A stretch of DNA of 46,852 nucleotides from an uncultured Selenomonadales bacterium (GCA_947165295.1 CAMUZU010000016.1:1-46852), one strand, 5' to 3'. Positions 24,382 through 31,229 are shown, counted from the first letter of the stretch. Numbers and translations: made by a program. The notes: generated by a model not told the origin, from the letters alone.

Positions 24382-25062
24382 ATGGCAACTGAAAAAGCTG
24401 TGCACAACGTCGAAATCCCCGATCTGCGGCTCGGCGAATTCACGCTGAACATCGTCGGCACTTCGCCGCTCGTTTCGCACTCGTGGAGTCAAAAGGCGAA
24501 AATGGAAATGCTCGGCAAGCAACTCAAAAAAGCGGCTACGGCAAAAGAAGCGCGTCGCCCGCATGTCGAATTCGCCGAATCGCTGTACTGGCTGACCGAA
24601 AAGCCCGACTTCAACGGTTTGTCCGACGACGAGGCAGGCAAAATCCTTGCCGAAATCATTCCGAAAAGCAAATTCGGCTTCCCCGTGCTGGCGTTCAAGG
24701 CGGCGGCTCTCGACGCGGGCTTTCAACAGGGCGCGCTTGTCGCCAAAGCAGGGACAAACGACTTGGCGAAAACGACGGCTCGCGGCGCGTTCTTCGTGTC
24801 GGGTGAAGCGGGCGATCTTGCTGTCATCGACGGCACCCCGACACCGCGTGAAGATATTGCCCGCATTGCAAAAGGCACGCCCGAAGTCCGTTTCCGCGCC
24901 GAATTCAAGACGTGGAGCACGAAACTTTTCATCAAGTACAACGAACGCGTGATAACGCCCTCGCAGATTGCAAATTTGTTCCGTCTCGGCGGGTTCTCGA
25001 ACGGTGTCGGTGATTGGCGTCCCGCTAAAAACGGCTCCTTCGGCACTTTTGAAATTCGCTGA
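24382..25062 (+). CDS. Conserved early phage protein, function unknown
   Basis: A 226-residue protein. ATG at 24382 is nine bases after GGAGG; an in-frame TTG at 24376 is too close. I recall similar hypothetical proteins in Bacillota phages with the opening 'NIVGTSPLVSHSWS' and the ending 'GGFSNGVGDWRPAKNGSFG', but no function. It is mixed alpha/beta with no membrane segment. Its gene is followed at once by a GGYNN repeat array, then by the next early gene. Position near recombination genes suggests a DNA-related role, which is inference. Confidence 0.82.
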   Translation: MATEKAVHNVEIPDLRLGEFTLNIVGTSPLVSHSWSQKAKMEMLGKQLKKAATAKEARRPHVEFAESLYWLTEKPDFNGLSDDEAGKILAEIIPKSKFGFPVLAFKAAALDAGFQQGALVAKAGTNDLAKTTARGAFFVSGEAGDLAVIDGTPTPREDIARIAKGTPEVRFRAEFKTWSTKLFIKYNERVITPSQIANLFRLGGFSNGVGDWRPAKNGSFGTFEIR

Positions 25063-25068
25063 TTTTTG

Positions 25069-25222
25069 GCAGGCTGGGCTCGGTTCGGCACGGTGTGGCA
25101 AGGCAGGGCAGGCGAGGCAAGGCTTGGCAAGGTCCGGCATGGTGTGGCAAGGCTGGGCAGGCGAGGCATGGTTCGGCGCGGCTGGTCAGAGCGAGTCAAG
25201 GCAGGTTTTGGCAGGCAGGGCA
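25069..25222 (+). repeat. Degenerate GGYNN pentanucleotide array 1
   Basis: About 30 units of five bases follow the pattern GG(C/T)NN (for example GGCAA, GGCAG, GGTGT, GGCTT), with a few slips of one base. It fills the gap between the stop of the preceding gene and the ribosome site of the next. The GG pairs separated by three bases would allow two-layer G-quadruplexes on the forward strand. No translation start fits it. Confidence 0.9.
25165..25203 (+). repeat. 39-base direct repeat, copy 1 (in array 1)
   Basis: Matches 25741-25779 with two mismatches. It includes the non-pentameric core GGTCAGAGCGAGTCAAGGCA. The two copies flank one gene, 576 bases apart. Confidence 0.9.
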
Positions 25223-25249
25223 ATGATTAATTTCGAGGAGGTTTGATTT

Positions 25250-25726
25250 ATGGAAACGTATTCATGGAAAGCGGGCGTTCAATTCCCCGTCAAAGCTCAG
25301 GTTGCCGCCGACACGATTAAGCAACTTCAATCGTCGCTCGGCAAGCAGACCGTCACCGCAAAAGAATTGCTCGACGCATCACGCGACGAAAATTCCCCGT
25401 TGCACAGTTGCTTTGAGTGGGACGACTCCGTTGCCGCTGAAAAGTTTCGCACGGAGCAGGCACGCAAAATCATCATCAGTATTGAAGTCACCAAAAGCGA
25501 CGCGCCGATTACCACACGGCTTTTTGTCAACGTCGTCGAGACCGCTCCGAAGAAACAAGGCGAATTCGCAACGATCTGGACGGCAATGGAAACCAACGAC
25601 TGGCGGCAACAGGTTTTGAAAGACGCGCTCCGTGAACTTCGCAACTTTCAACGTAAATATTCGGCTTACAAAGAACTTGCCGGCGTTTGTTCGGCTATTG
25701 ACGACTTCGCCGACAAGCTCAAATAA
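25250..25726 (+). CDS. Conserved early phage protein, function unknown
   Basis: A 158-residue protein with GAGGAGG before ATG. The pattern 'TAKELLDASRDENSPLHSCFEW' without a catalytic motif, a central strand pair and a C-terminal helical part (LRELRNFQRKYSAYKEL) is familiar to me from hypothetical proteins of Clostridia-type phages. No function known. The gene is sandwiched between two GGYNN arrays that share a 39-base direct repeat, so it could be lost by recombination as one unit. Confidence 0.82.
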   Translation: METYSWKAGVQFPVKAQVAADTIKQLQSSLGKQTVTAKELLDASRDENSPLHSCFEWDDSVAAEKFRTEQARKIIISIEVTKSDAPITTRLFVNVVETAPKKQGEFATIWTAMETNDWRQQVLKDALRELRNFQRKYSAYKELAGVCSAIDDFADKLK

Positions 25727-25734
25727 ATTTGTCG

Positions 25735-26052
25735 GGGCTGGGCATGGTTTGGCGCGGCCGGTCAGAGCGAGTCAAGGCAAGGCTCGGCTCGGCGTGGCGG
25801 GGCGTGGCATGGTTGGGCGAGGCTCGGCATGGCAGGCTTGGCAAGGTCGGGCAAGGCGAGGCGAGGCTTGGCATAGCGCGGCAAGGCAAGGCAGGGCAGG
25901 CATGGTTCGGTGAGGCTTGGTGGCTTAGTTTATGGCGTGGTGGGGCTTGGTAAGGCAGGCGTGGCACGGTTTGGCAAGGTTGGGCAGGCAAGGCAAGGCA
26001 TGGTTTGGCTCGGCATGGCGCGGCGCGGCGGGGTTTGGCAAGGCAGGGCAGG
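25735..26052 (+). repeat. Degenerate GGYNN pentanucleotide array 2
   Basis: About 60 units of GG(C/T)NN fill most of the 403-base gap between two early genes. Units vary at the last two positions while GG and mostly C stay fixed. A short AT-richer break (GGCTTAGTTTATGGC) lies near 25922-25936. Reading frames through it on both strands lack stops only because of the repeat, and none has a ribosome site. The array ends at a strong stem-loop. Confidence 0.92.
25741..25779 (+). repeat. 39-base direct repeat, copy 2 (in array 2)
   Basis: Second copy of the unit at 25165-25203, two mismatches. Confidence 0.9.
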
Positions 26053-26109
26053 GTTATCGTTGAATCCTGCGTTTCATTTGGGAACGCGGGCTTGAGCGAT
26101 AACTTTTTG
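26053..26109 (+). terminator. Long stem-loop with T run
   Basis: Outer stem GTTATCG/CGATAAC (26053-26059 with 26097-26103), inner stem AATCCTGCGTT/AACGCGGGCTT (one mismatch, one wobble), loop of about 9 bases, followed by five T. It looks like an intrinsic terminator or attenuator inside the early operon, so early transcription probably needs antitermination or partial read-through here. Confidence 0.75.
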
Positions 26110-26129
26110 TATTTTCAAGGAGGCACAAC

Positions 26130-26732
26130 ATGATGAATCCGTACGACAACGAGGACGTCCGACAGCTCAATTTTAAACTCGGACACATCGGCGAACAGAT
26201 TGTGCGCAAAGAAATTAATCGCTTCGACGGTTACAGCACGGTCAAAGCCGAATTCACTTGCCCCGATTACAAAATTTTCATCAGCGGCGAACTCGCGGGC
26301 TTCGCTGAAGTCAAAGTGCAAAAGATGCGCTACCTGTTGAGCGGCAACCGTGCGCTCGGCTATTCGTTCAAGTCAGCCACAATCGACAATTATCGCAAGT
26401 TCAACACGCCACAAACGCCGCTTGAGTTTTATGTCGTCGACCCCGTCGCCAAAACCGTTTTTTGGGATTTCTTCAGCGAACTTGAACGCGAACGCGAAAT
26501 TGACGGCGCAATTTTCCCGTTCGACCAATATGCAAAACTTTTCGACGGTGAAGCTCATCATTGGCACATCAGTCAGTTTCGCTACCGTTTCCCGATTAGC
26601 GACACCGATGCCGACGCTTTGAGAGACACAATCGAGGCGCGTGACAAAATCATTTCCGGTATTCAAGGCAAACGCGTCGACGAATTGCGTGAACGCCGCA
26701 TGAACGCGTACGACAATTATCCGCCATTTTGA
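26130..26732 (+). CDS. Predicted PD-(D/E)XK nuclease-like protein
   Basis: A 200-residue protein with AAGGAGG six bases before ATG. The nuclease core can be read as Pro45-Asp46 (CPDYKIF) and Glu60-Val61-Lys62 (AEVKVQ), the usual spacing of a PD-(D/E)XK active site, with an upstream helix and Glu22. The rest contains 'YRKFNTPQTPLEFYVVDPV', as in small restriction-like folds that continue the central sheet. It lies at the start of the recombination and repair group. Activity is predicted from motif only. Confidence 0.62.
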   Translation: MMNPYDNEDVRQLNFKLGHIGEQIVRKEINRFDGYSTVKAEFTCPDYKIFISGELAGFAEVKVQKMRYLLSGNRALGYSFKSATIDNYRKFNTPQTPLEFYVVDPVAKTVFWDFFSELEREREIDGAIFPFDQYAKLFDGEAHHWHISQFRYRFPISDTDADALRDTIEARDKIISGIQGKRVDELRERRMNAYDNYPPF

Positions 26733-26747
26733 TTCGGAGGCGACGAC

Positions 26748-27044
26748 ATGAACCCGAACATTGCCGAATTGCTCATCAAGCACAAAAACGACCATTCCAA
26801 AGTTGCGACCGAATTGCACAACAGAATCAAGACCGCCGAATTTCACGTTGAAAAGCTCAAAAGTTTAATCAAGACGTGCAACATGTTCGCGGAAGGTGCC
26901 AAACCTTTTCAACCGGTCGTCGCGGAATTTTATCGCGAGACAGCTGAACGAGCCGCCGCCGTGCTCCGACAACTTCAATTCGATCACACGCGTCACGAAC
27001 TCGAACTTGAAGCCGAACTGAAACGAAGCGACCAACATGATTAA
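26748..27044 (+). CDS. Small helical protein, function unknown
   Basis: A 98-residue protein with GGAGG before ATG. Almost entirely helical, with coiled-coil character at both ends and an acidic C-terminus. No family recognised. It overlaps the next small gene by 8 bases. Confidence 0.7.
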   Translation: MNPNIAELLIKHKNDHSKVATELHNRIKTAEFHVEKLKSLIKTCNMFAEGAKPFQPVVAEFYRETAERAAAVLRQLQFDHTRHELELEAELKRSDQHD

Positions 27045-27234
27045 AACTTGCGAACACTGCGGAGCCGAATTCACGACCGACGAACCTCGTCGGCACAAAC
27101 GTTTCTGTTCGGGCGCGTGCGAATATCGACATCGTAAAGAAAAGCAACGCTGGTTTGAACGCGAGTGGGCAGCGTGGAAACGTGACTTCGCGCTCGGCAA
27201 AACTCAATCGAACATCAAGGAGGCGGCACCGTGA
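27037..27234 (+). CDS. Small zinc-finger protein
   Basis: A 65-residue protein. The N-terminal part has four cysteines in a CxxC...CxxxC pattern (CEHCGAEF, then FCSGACEYRHR), a probable zinc-binding site, followed by a basic, Trp-rich helix. Starts inside the previous gene and ends in a GTGA overlap with the next. Probably nucleic-acid binding; a similar small Cys-rich protein is encoded at 38366. Confidence 0.72.
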   Translation: MIKTCEHCGAEFTTDEPRRHKRFCSGACEYRHRKEKQRWFEREWAAWKRDFALGKTQSNIKEAAP

Positions 27235-27446
27235 TTAAAATTTTCGTCATGACTGCGCTTTGTGCTCTCGGCACACTGCTTTTGGGCGCGACCGTGATTT
27301 TCGACGAACCGCCCGCTTTTATCGCGTACGGCTTCGGCATTTTGAACGGCGCAAGTATCGTCGGCGTTATCGCGCTGTATGTGATTCGACATAACTCAAC
27401 CGCCGAAAATTTTTCACCAACACCAACCGAAAGGAAATCGCCATGA
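27231..27446 (+). CDS. Small two-segment membrane protein
   Basis: A 71-residue protein started by GTG after AGGAGG. Two hydrophobic segments (about residues 2-22 and 30-52). The end of the gene contains ATTCGACATAACTCAACC, which recurs at 27907-27924 where it is followed by an in-frame stop. The original C-terminus may therefore have been IRHNSTS, and the present tail may come from an insertion. Confidence 0.68.
   Translation: MIKIFVMTALCALGTLLLGATVIFDEPPAFIAYGFGILNGASIVGVIALYVIRHNSTAENFSPTPTERKSP
27384..27401 (+). repeat. 18-base direct repeat, copy 1
   Basis: ATTCGACATAACTCAACC, identical to 27907-27924. The two copies flank the HTH gene at 27443-27895. Confidence 0.95.
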
Positions 27447-27895
27447 ACATTTTCGTTAAATATTGCCGCGACGACAGACCTATGCTTGAAGCGAATTCGC
27501 TCGTGTTTTCGTTCGATGAGAACGTGACCTTCGATCCGAACGCGCAATTGATTTTCAGCAGATACGACGGTTATTCCGGCTCCTGCACGAAGGCAACAGT
27601 TACATCGTACACCGTCACGAGTGGCACACCGTCGCCGCCAAATGAAATTTTCGTTCAACGGCTCCGAAAACTGCGCTTGAAATACAGTCTCAGCGAATTT
27701 CAAGTTGCCAACATCTTGGAAATACCGACGACGCTGTATCACACTTTGGAAAGCGGAACCATGGAGCCGGGATTGAGCACGATCGCCGCCTTGTCGAAGC
27801 TGTTCTGCGTGAGTGTCGACTATCTGCTCGGACTGTGTTCGCACAACGACTTGAAAGAAAAGCCGCCGAGTGACGCGGATGATTGCAGTAATTGA
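27443..27895 (+). CDS. HTH_3 regulator with unknown N-terminal domain
   Basis: A 150-residue protein; ATG overlaps the previous stop and AAAGGAAA lies upstream. Residues 1-70 match nothing I know. Residues about 73-130 are an XRE-type HTH (LRKLRLKYSLSEFQVANIL) closing with CVSVDYLLGL, close in style to the island regulator at 7696. An HTH gene amid early genes could be a middle-stage regulator. It is enclosed by an 18-base direct repeat, and codon choice differs somewhat from its neighbours, which suggests insertion. Confidence 0.8.
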   Translation: MNIFVKYCRDDRPMLEANSLVFSFDENVTFDPNAQLIFSRYDGYSGSCTKATVTSYTVTSGTPSPPNEIFVQRLRKLRLKYSLSEFQVANILEIPTTLYHTLESGTMEPGLSTIAALSKLFCVSVDYLLGLCSHNDLKEKPPSDADDCSN

Positions 27896-27906
27896 TTTCT
27901 TGGCTA

Positions 27907-27924
27907 ATTCGACATAACTCAACC
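27907..27924 (+). repeat. 18-base direct repeat, copy 2
   Basis: See copy 1. Here the sequence runs on into TCCTAA, giving a stop in the frame of the membrane-protein gene. Confidence 0.95.
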
Positions 27925-27949
27925 TCCTAAAAATTTGTTTGAACAACAC

Positions 27950-28092
27950 GTCAACCGCACGGTTGACGCCTGCCGATTCAACTTCGGCGGGCATGAGCCG
28001 TGCAACCGGTTCAGATAAAACCTCCTTCACATTTGTGGATTTTTAATCTGTCGCGAAGTCCGTCGCTCGCCCAACACCTCGACGGGCGACGG
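27950..28092 (+). promoter_or_regulatory. Structured leader before the recombination genes
   Basis: The 230-base gap 27896-28125 holds three strong hairpins: GTCAACC/GGTTGAC (27950-27967), GCCTGCCGA/TCGGCGGGC (27968-27992) and CCGTCGC/GCGACGG (28060-28092). None has a T run. They could form a regulatory leader for the Sak4-type gene. No known riboswitch was recognised. Confidence 0.45.
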
Positions 28093-28125
28093 AAAACTTT
28101 CGCGGCTCCGAAAGAACGTGAAAAC

Positions 28126-28782
28126 GTGGCACGAGTGATTCTGGTTTACGGTCAACCCGCAAGCGGCAAGACGTATTCGCTCCGCAATCTCGATCCGAAT
28201 TCAACCGTCATCATCGACGCCGACACAAAAGGTGCCTTGCCGTGGCGCGGTTGGAAAAAGTCTTACAGCGTCGCGAACAAAAATTTCTACAAGCTCGACG
28301 ACCTCGGCACAATCATTGATTGGATTGGCAAAATCGGCAACCCCAACAAGGAATCAAAAATCCGCACGCTGGTTATCGACGGCTTGAACAGCGCAATGGC
28401 TTTCGCTCAGCACTTCAACCCCGACACGTCATTTAACGGTTGGCGCGTCCTCGGTCAAACGATTTTGACGCTGATTCGCACGGCTAAAAATGCCCGTGAC
28501 GACCTCGACATAATCATCACCGCGCACGTCGAAAACGCCGACCCGAATTCGCCGACGTCAATCGACCACATCAAGACACCCGGCAAAATGATTGACAAAA
28601 TCGGGCTTGAAAGTCTGTTGCTCTATGTTTTCTACGCCAAATGCGACGACGGCAATTATTTCTTCGAGACGCAAGGCAACCGCTCATCGGCGCGAAGTCC
28701 TGAAGGTTGTTTCCCGCCGACCGTCCCGAACGACATTAAAGCCGTTATCGACACAATTAACGATTACGACCAAGGAGAGTGA
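28126..28782 (+). CDS. Sak4-type single-strand annealing ATPase (AAA_24, RecA-like)
   Basis: A 218-residue P-loop protein. Walker A is at residues 9-16 (GQPASGKT) and Walker B lies around residues 79-86 (TLVIDGLN), with ITAHVE as a sensor-like strand. These fit the phage AAA_24/Sak4 family, RecA-like annealing proteins used in phage recombination. The next gene is a DUF669 SSB-like protein, the usual Sak4 partner. The start is uncertain: GTG at 28126 has a weak ribosome site, and the frame is open back to GTG at 28000, which would put the 28060-28092 hairpin inside the gene. Confidence 0.82.
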   Translation: MARVILVYGQPASGKTYSLRNLDPNSTVIIDADTKGALPWRGWKKSYSVANKNFYKLDDLGTIIDWIGKIGNPNKESKIRTLVIDGLNSAMAFAQHFNPDTSFNGWRVLGQTILTLIRTAKNARDDLDIIITAHVENADPNSPTSIDHIKTPGKMIDKIGLESLLLYVFYAKCDDGNYFFETQGNRSSARSPEGCFPPTVPNDIKAVIDTINDYDQGE

Positions 28783-28788
28783 TTTACT

Positions 28789-29430
28789 GTGATTTACCAA
28801 TTCTCGGACGACGATTGGGATAACACCAAAACGGCAACTCCGGGCGAATTTACGCCACTGCCTGCGGGCGGCTACGTCTGCAAAATCATCGCCGCCGAAT
28901 TCGGCGAGTCAAAGCAAGGCAACGACATGTTGATTCTCAACGTCGACATTGCCGAAGGCGACTTCGCGGGCTACTTCCAAAGCACCGTTGACCGTTTCAA
29001 TCAAGAAAACTGGTCGAACGCGGGCATTTATCGGCAACTCGTCTTGACCAACGACAAGAAACTTTCGCCGTATTTCAAGGGCTTTATCGCGATTATCGAG
29101 CAAAGCAACTTCAATTTCGTTGCACGGAAAAACGGCGGCATTGACCCGAAAGACCTTGTCGGCAAGCTGTGTGGCTTCGTGTTCGTTGAAGAGGAATATA
29201 CCAAACAAGACAAATCAGTCGGCGTTCGCACAGTCGTTCGCACACCGAAAACCGTTACACAAATTCGCGAAGGCAAGTTCAAAGTCCCGCCGCTCAAAAA
29301 ACTTGACGGCTCCAAAGCCGCACCGACACACAAGCCGAATTCATACGCGTCGCCGCAGTCAAGTTCGCCCGACGTAATGATCGGCAATAACAATCCGTCG
29401 TCACCCGACCTTGAAGACCCGCCGTTTTAA
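28789..29430 (+). CDS. DUF669 single-stranded DNA-binding-like protein
   Basis: A 213-residue DUF669 protein started by GTG after AAGGAG. The N-terminal two thirds fits the family (DDDWDN, LPAGGYVCKI, GNDMLILNVDI). The C-terminus is disordered and ends in DLEDPPF, like the acidic tip of bacterial SSB (DDDIPF type) that recruits partner enzymes. With the adjacent Sak4-type ATPase it probably coats single-stranded DNA during recombination and replication. Confidence 0.82.
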   Translation: MIYQFSDDDWDNTKTATPGEFTPLPAGGYVCKIIAAEFGESKQGNDMLILNVDIAEGDFAGYFQSTVDRFNQENWSNAGIYRQLVLTNDKKLSPYFKGFIAIIEQSNFNFVARKNGGIDPKDLVGKLCGFVFVEEEYTKQDKSVGVRTVVRTPKTVTQIREGKFKVPPLKKLDGSKAAPTHKPNSYASPQSSSPDVMIGNNNPSSPDLEDPPF

Positions 29431-30477
29431 ATGACACTCGGAAGTTTGTTTGACGGTATCGGAGTTTGGCAACTTGCCGCCGTTCAAGCGGGTATCAAGC
29501 CCGTTTGGTCGAGTGAAATTGATTCGTTCGCCTGCACCGTCAGCAAAAACCATTTCCCGACGACGACGCAACTCGGAAATATTAATAATATTACCGACGC
29601 GCCGAAAGTCGACGTAATCACCGCGTCCAGTCCGTGCCAAGATATATCTATCGCGGGCAAATTGGGAGGCATACACAGTGAACGAAGCGGCTTGTTCTTC
29701 AAGGCAGTTGAAATTGTTCGACGAAGCAACGCTGAATTCTTCGTGTGGGAAAACGTCCCGCACGTCATCAGCCGCCGCGACGATTTCAAAGCCGTCCTCG
29801 AAGCCGTCACGCAAACCGAAATTCCAATACCTGAACGCGGTTTCGCCAACGCCGCAGTGGTTGACTTCGGACGCGGGCAACTTGCCTATCGAATTCTCGA
29901 CGCTCAATTTTTCGGAGTCGCGCAACGTCGTCGAAGGGTGTTTCTTGTCGCAGATTTTGCAGGACGACGCGCCGCCGAAATACTCTTTGAGCACGCGGGC
30001 TTGTCAAGGAATTCTGCGACGAGCACGGCTCAAAAACAAGACGTTGCCGCCCGAACTCGAACGAATTCTGATTTCGCAGTCTACGACATAACTCACACCG
30101 ACGTTGTGATTCGGCGCGTCAAGGGCGAAAACGCCAACTGTCTGCAAGCTCGCATGGGCACGGGCGGCAACCAAGTTCAAATTGTCGCTTACGGCATTGG
30201 TCGCGACGCCTTCAATCAAGGCACGAACGCGAAATTCAATCCAACTGTGTTATACGAGGTATGCCCCCCCCCCCTTATGGCGCGTGGTGCCGCCGCCGTC
30301 GCCGCGCAGTCACGAATACGGCGGCTGACACCCGTCGAATGCGAACGACTAATGGGCTTGCCCGACAACTTCTCCGCTCACGGCTCCGATTCAAAACGTT
30401 ATAAAGCTTTGGGCAACGCGCTCGTCTTGCCCGTCGCAACGTGGATTCTCAAACGCATTAAGGAGGCTCGAACATGA
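29431..30477 (+). CDS. C5-cytosine DNA methyltransferase with poly-C tract
   Basis: A 348-residue SAM-dependent enzyme that methylates cytosine C5. Motif I is at the N-terminus (GSLFDGIG), catalytic Cys69 in SPCQ, ENV at 107-109, QRR at 165-167 and a C-terminal motif X (GNALVLPVATWIL). Start ATG abuts the previous stop, with only a weak ribosome site. Two oddities: an 11-C run at 30264-30274 within codons 279-283, which could switch the gene by slippage, and a nested ORF in another frame at 29678-30091 with its own ribosome site. No cognate nuclease is adjacent. Likely protects phage DNA from host restriction. Confidence 0.93.
   Translation: MTLGSLFDGIGVWQLAAVQAGIKPVWSSEIDSFACTVSKNHFPTTTQLGNINNITDAPKVDVITASSPCQDISIAGKLGGIHSERSGLFFKAVEIVRRSNAEFFVWENVPHVISRRDDFKAVLEAVTQTEIPIPERGFANAAVVDFGRGQLAYRILDAQFFGVAQRRRRVFLVADFAGRRAAEILFEHAGLSRNSATSTAQKQDVAARTRTNSDFAVYDITHTDVVIRRVKGENANCLQARMGTGGNQVQIVAYGIGRDAFNQGTNAKFNPTVLYEVCPPPLMARGAAAVAAQSRIRRLTPVECERLMGLPDNFSAHGSDSKRYKALGNALVLPVATWILKRIKEART
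29678..30091 (+). CDS. Nested overlapping ORF inside the C5 methyltransferase
   Basis: A 137-residue frame, shifted by one base from the methyltransferase. GTG at 29678 has GGGAGG eight bases upstream, a good ribosome site. The translated protein holds LKLFDEATLNSSCGKTS, then FSTLNFSES, then LSQIL, PPKYSLSTRACQGILRRA and KTLPPELERIL. I recall this series of segments (LS-x-IL...PxKYxLS...ACxGILRRA...LPxxL) from hypothetical phage proteins, unverified here. Its last third lies where the methyltransferase frame is low in conserved motifs. It may be a real dual-coded gene. The alternative is that the peptide similarity only mirrors conservation of the host frame. Confidence 0.5.
   Translation: MNEAACSSRQLKLFDEATLNSSCGKTSRTSSAAATISKPSSKPSRKPKFQYLNAVSPTPQWLTSDAGNLPIEFSTLNFSESRNVVEGCFLSQILQDDAPPKYSLSTRACQGILRRARLKNKTLPPELERILISQSTT
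30264..30274 (+). repeat. Homopolymer tract, 11 C
   Basis: Eleven consecutive C in the coding part of the C5 methyltransferase, at a Cys-Pro-Pro-Pro-Leu stretch. The frame is intact with 11. Gain or loss of one base would remove the C-terminal motif IX-X region. Confidence 0.95.
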
Positions 30478-30698
30478 AAATTGCCGCTCACTGGCTGGTT
30501 GAAAACAAAACCGGTCGCGAAATTGACCTTATCGAAGCCGAATTGCGCGACATCACCGGCACAGGCGTTGACCGCACCGACACGCCTTGCGGAGCCGACA
30601 ACTACAACGCGCATTTTAAAATTCACGGTGACATCAATGCCGCCGACCTTGTCGACGCGTGCGAGTACATGGACGGCATCAAGGCTTATCCCGTTTGA
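30474..30698 (+). CDS. Small early protein, function unknown
   Basis: A 74-residue protein, ATGA overlap with the methyltransferase stop, AAGGAGG upstream. Mixed alpha/beta, acidic, one Cys pair (residues 43 and 66). No family recognised. Confidence 0.7.
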   Translation: MKIAAHWLVENKTGREIDLIEAELRDITGTGVDRTDTPCGADNYNAHFKIHGDINAADLVDACEYMDGIKAYPV

Positions 30699-30707
30699 GG
30701 TGACGAA

Positions 30708-31229
30708 ATGATTCCGCTTAACGAAGTGCCCGAAATTGAAGACGCGCTTTTGCAAATTCGTGAACTCGAAAATCAAATTAAAGCCGCCGCCGACAAACGC
30801 GATCAATCGATTGCTTTTTACCGCAACAGAATTGACGAGGCACAAAAAATTTTTGAGACCGACACCGCGCAGATTCAATTTGAAATTGACAACATCACCG
30901 TCGCGCTTAAACGTTTCTGCGACGAAAATCCGCCCGTAAATCGCAAGTCACACAAGTTCGCGGGCGGCTCGTTCGGCTACCGCAAGCCCGATATGCGTTA
31001 CGTCATTGGCGGCAGCGAAGCCAACTCCGACAACGCCGCTTTGCTCAAATTCGTCAAAGCCGGTCATCAAGAATTTTTGCGCGTCAAAGAGTCCGTTGAT
31101 TGGAAAACGCTTAAAACAAAACTCACCGACGACGGCGAACAGGTTTTCTTGCAGGACACGGGAGAAGTTATTAACGGTATGCGCCCCGTGCCGCAACCCG
31201 AAAAATTTTTTGTGAAGGTGACATCATGA
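30708..31229 (+). CDS. gam: Host-nuclease inhibitor Gam (Mu Gam family)
   Basis: A 173-residue protein of the Phage_Mu_Gam family. A long helical hairpin (about residues 10-75) is followed by FAGGSFGYRKP and a compact end with 'VKESVDWKTLKTKL', 'GMRPVPQPEKFFVKV', all typical. Mu Gam is related to Ku and protects DNA ends from host exonucleases such as RecBCD or AddAB. Its place in the recombination group fits. It starts nine bases after the previous stop and overlaps the next gene (ATGA). Confidence 0.87.
   Translation: MIPLNEVPEIEDALLQIRELENQIKAAADKRDQSIAFYRNRIDEAQKIFETDTAQIQFEIDNITVALKRFCDENPPVNRKSHKFAGGSFGYRKPDMRYVIGGSEANSDNAALLKFVKAGHQEFLRVKESVDWKTLKTKLTDDGEQVFLQDTGEVINGMRPVPQPEKFFVKVTS

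Noticed and set aside
24352..25140. 262-codon reverse ORF opposite the early gene at 24382
   Set aside because: Shadow of the forward gene, and its start falls in the pentamer array. No ribosome site.
25719..25991. ORFs on both strands across the GGYNN array 2 (also 25729-25953 and 25632-25913)
   Set aside because: They translate the pentamer repeat into low-complexity peptides, lack ribosome sites, and exist in several frames at once. The array is better read as non-coding.
27215..28030. 271-codon reverse ORF
   Set aside because: Covers three forward genes with good ribosome sites; no start signal of its own.
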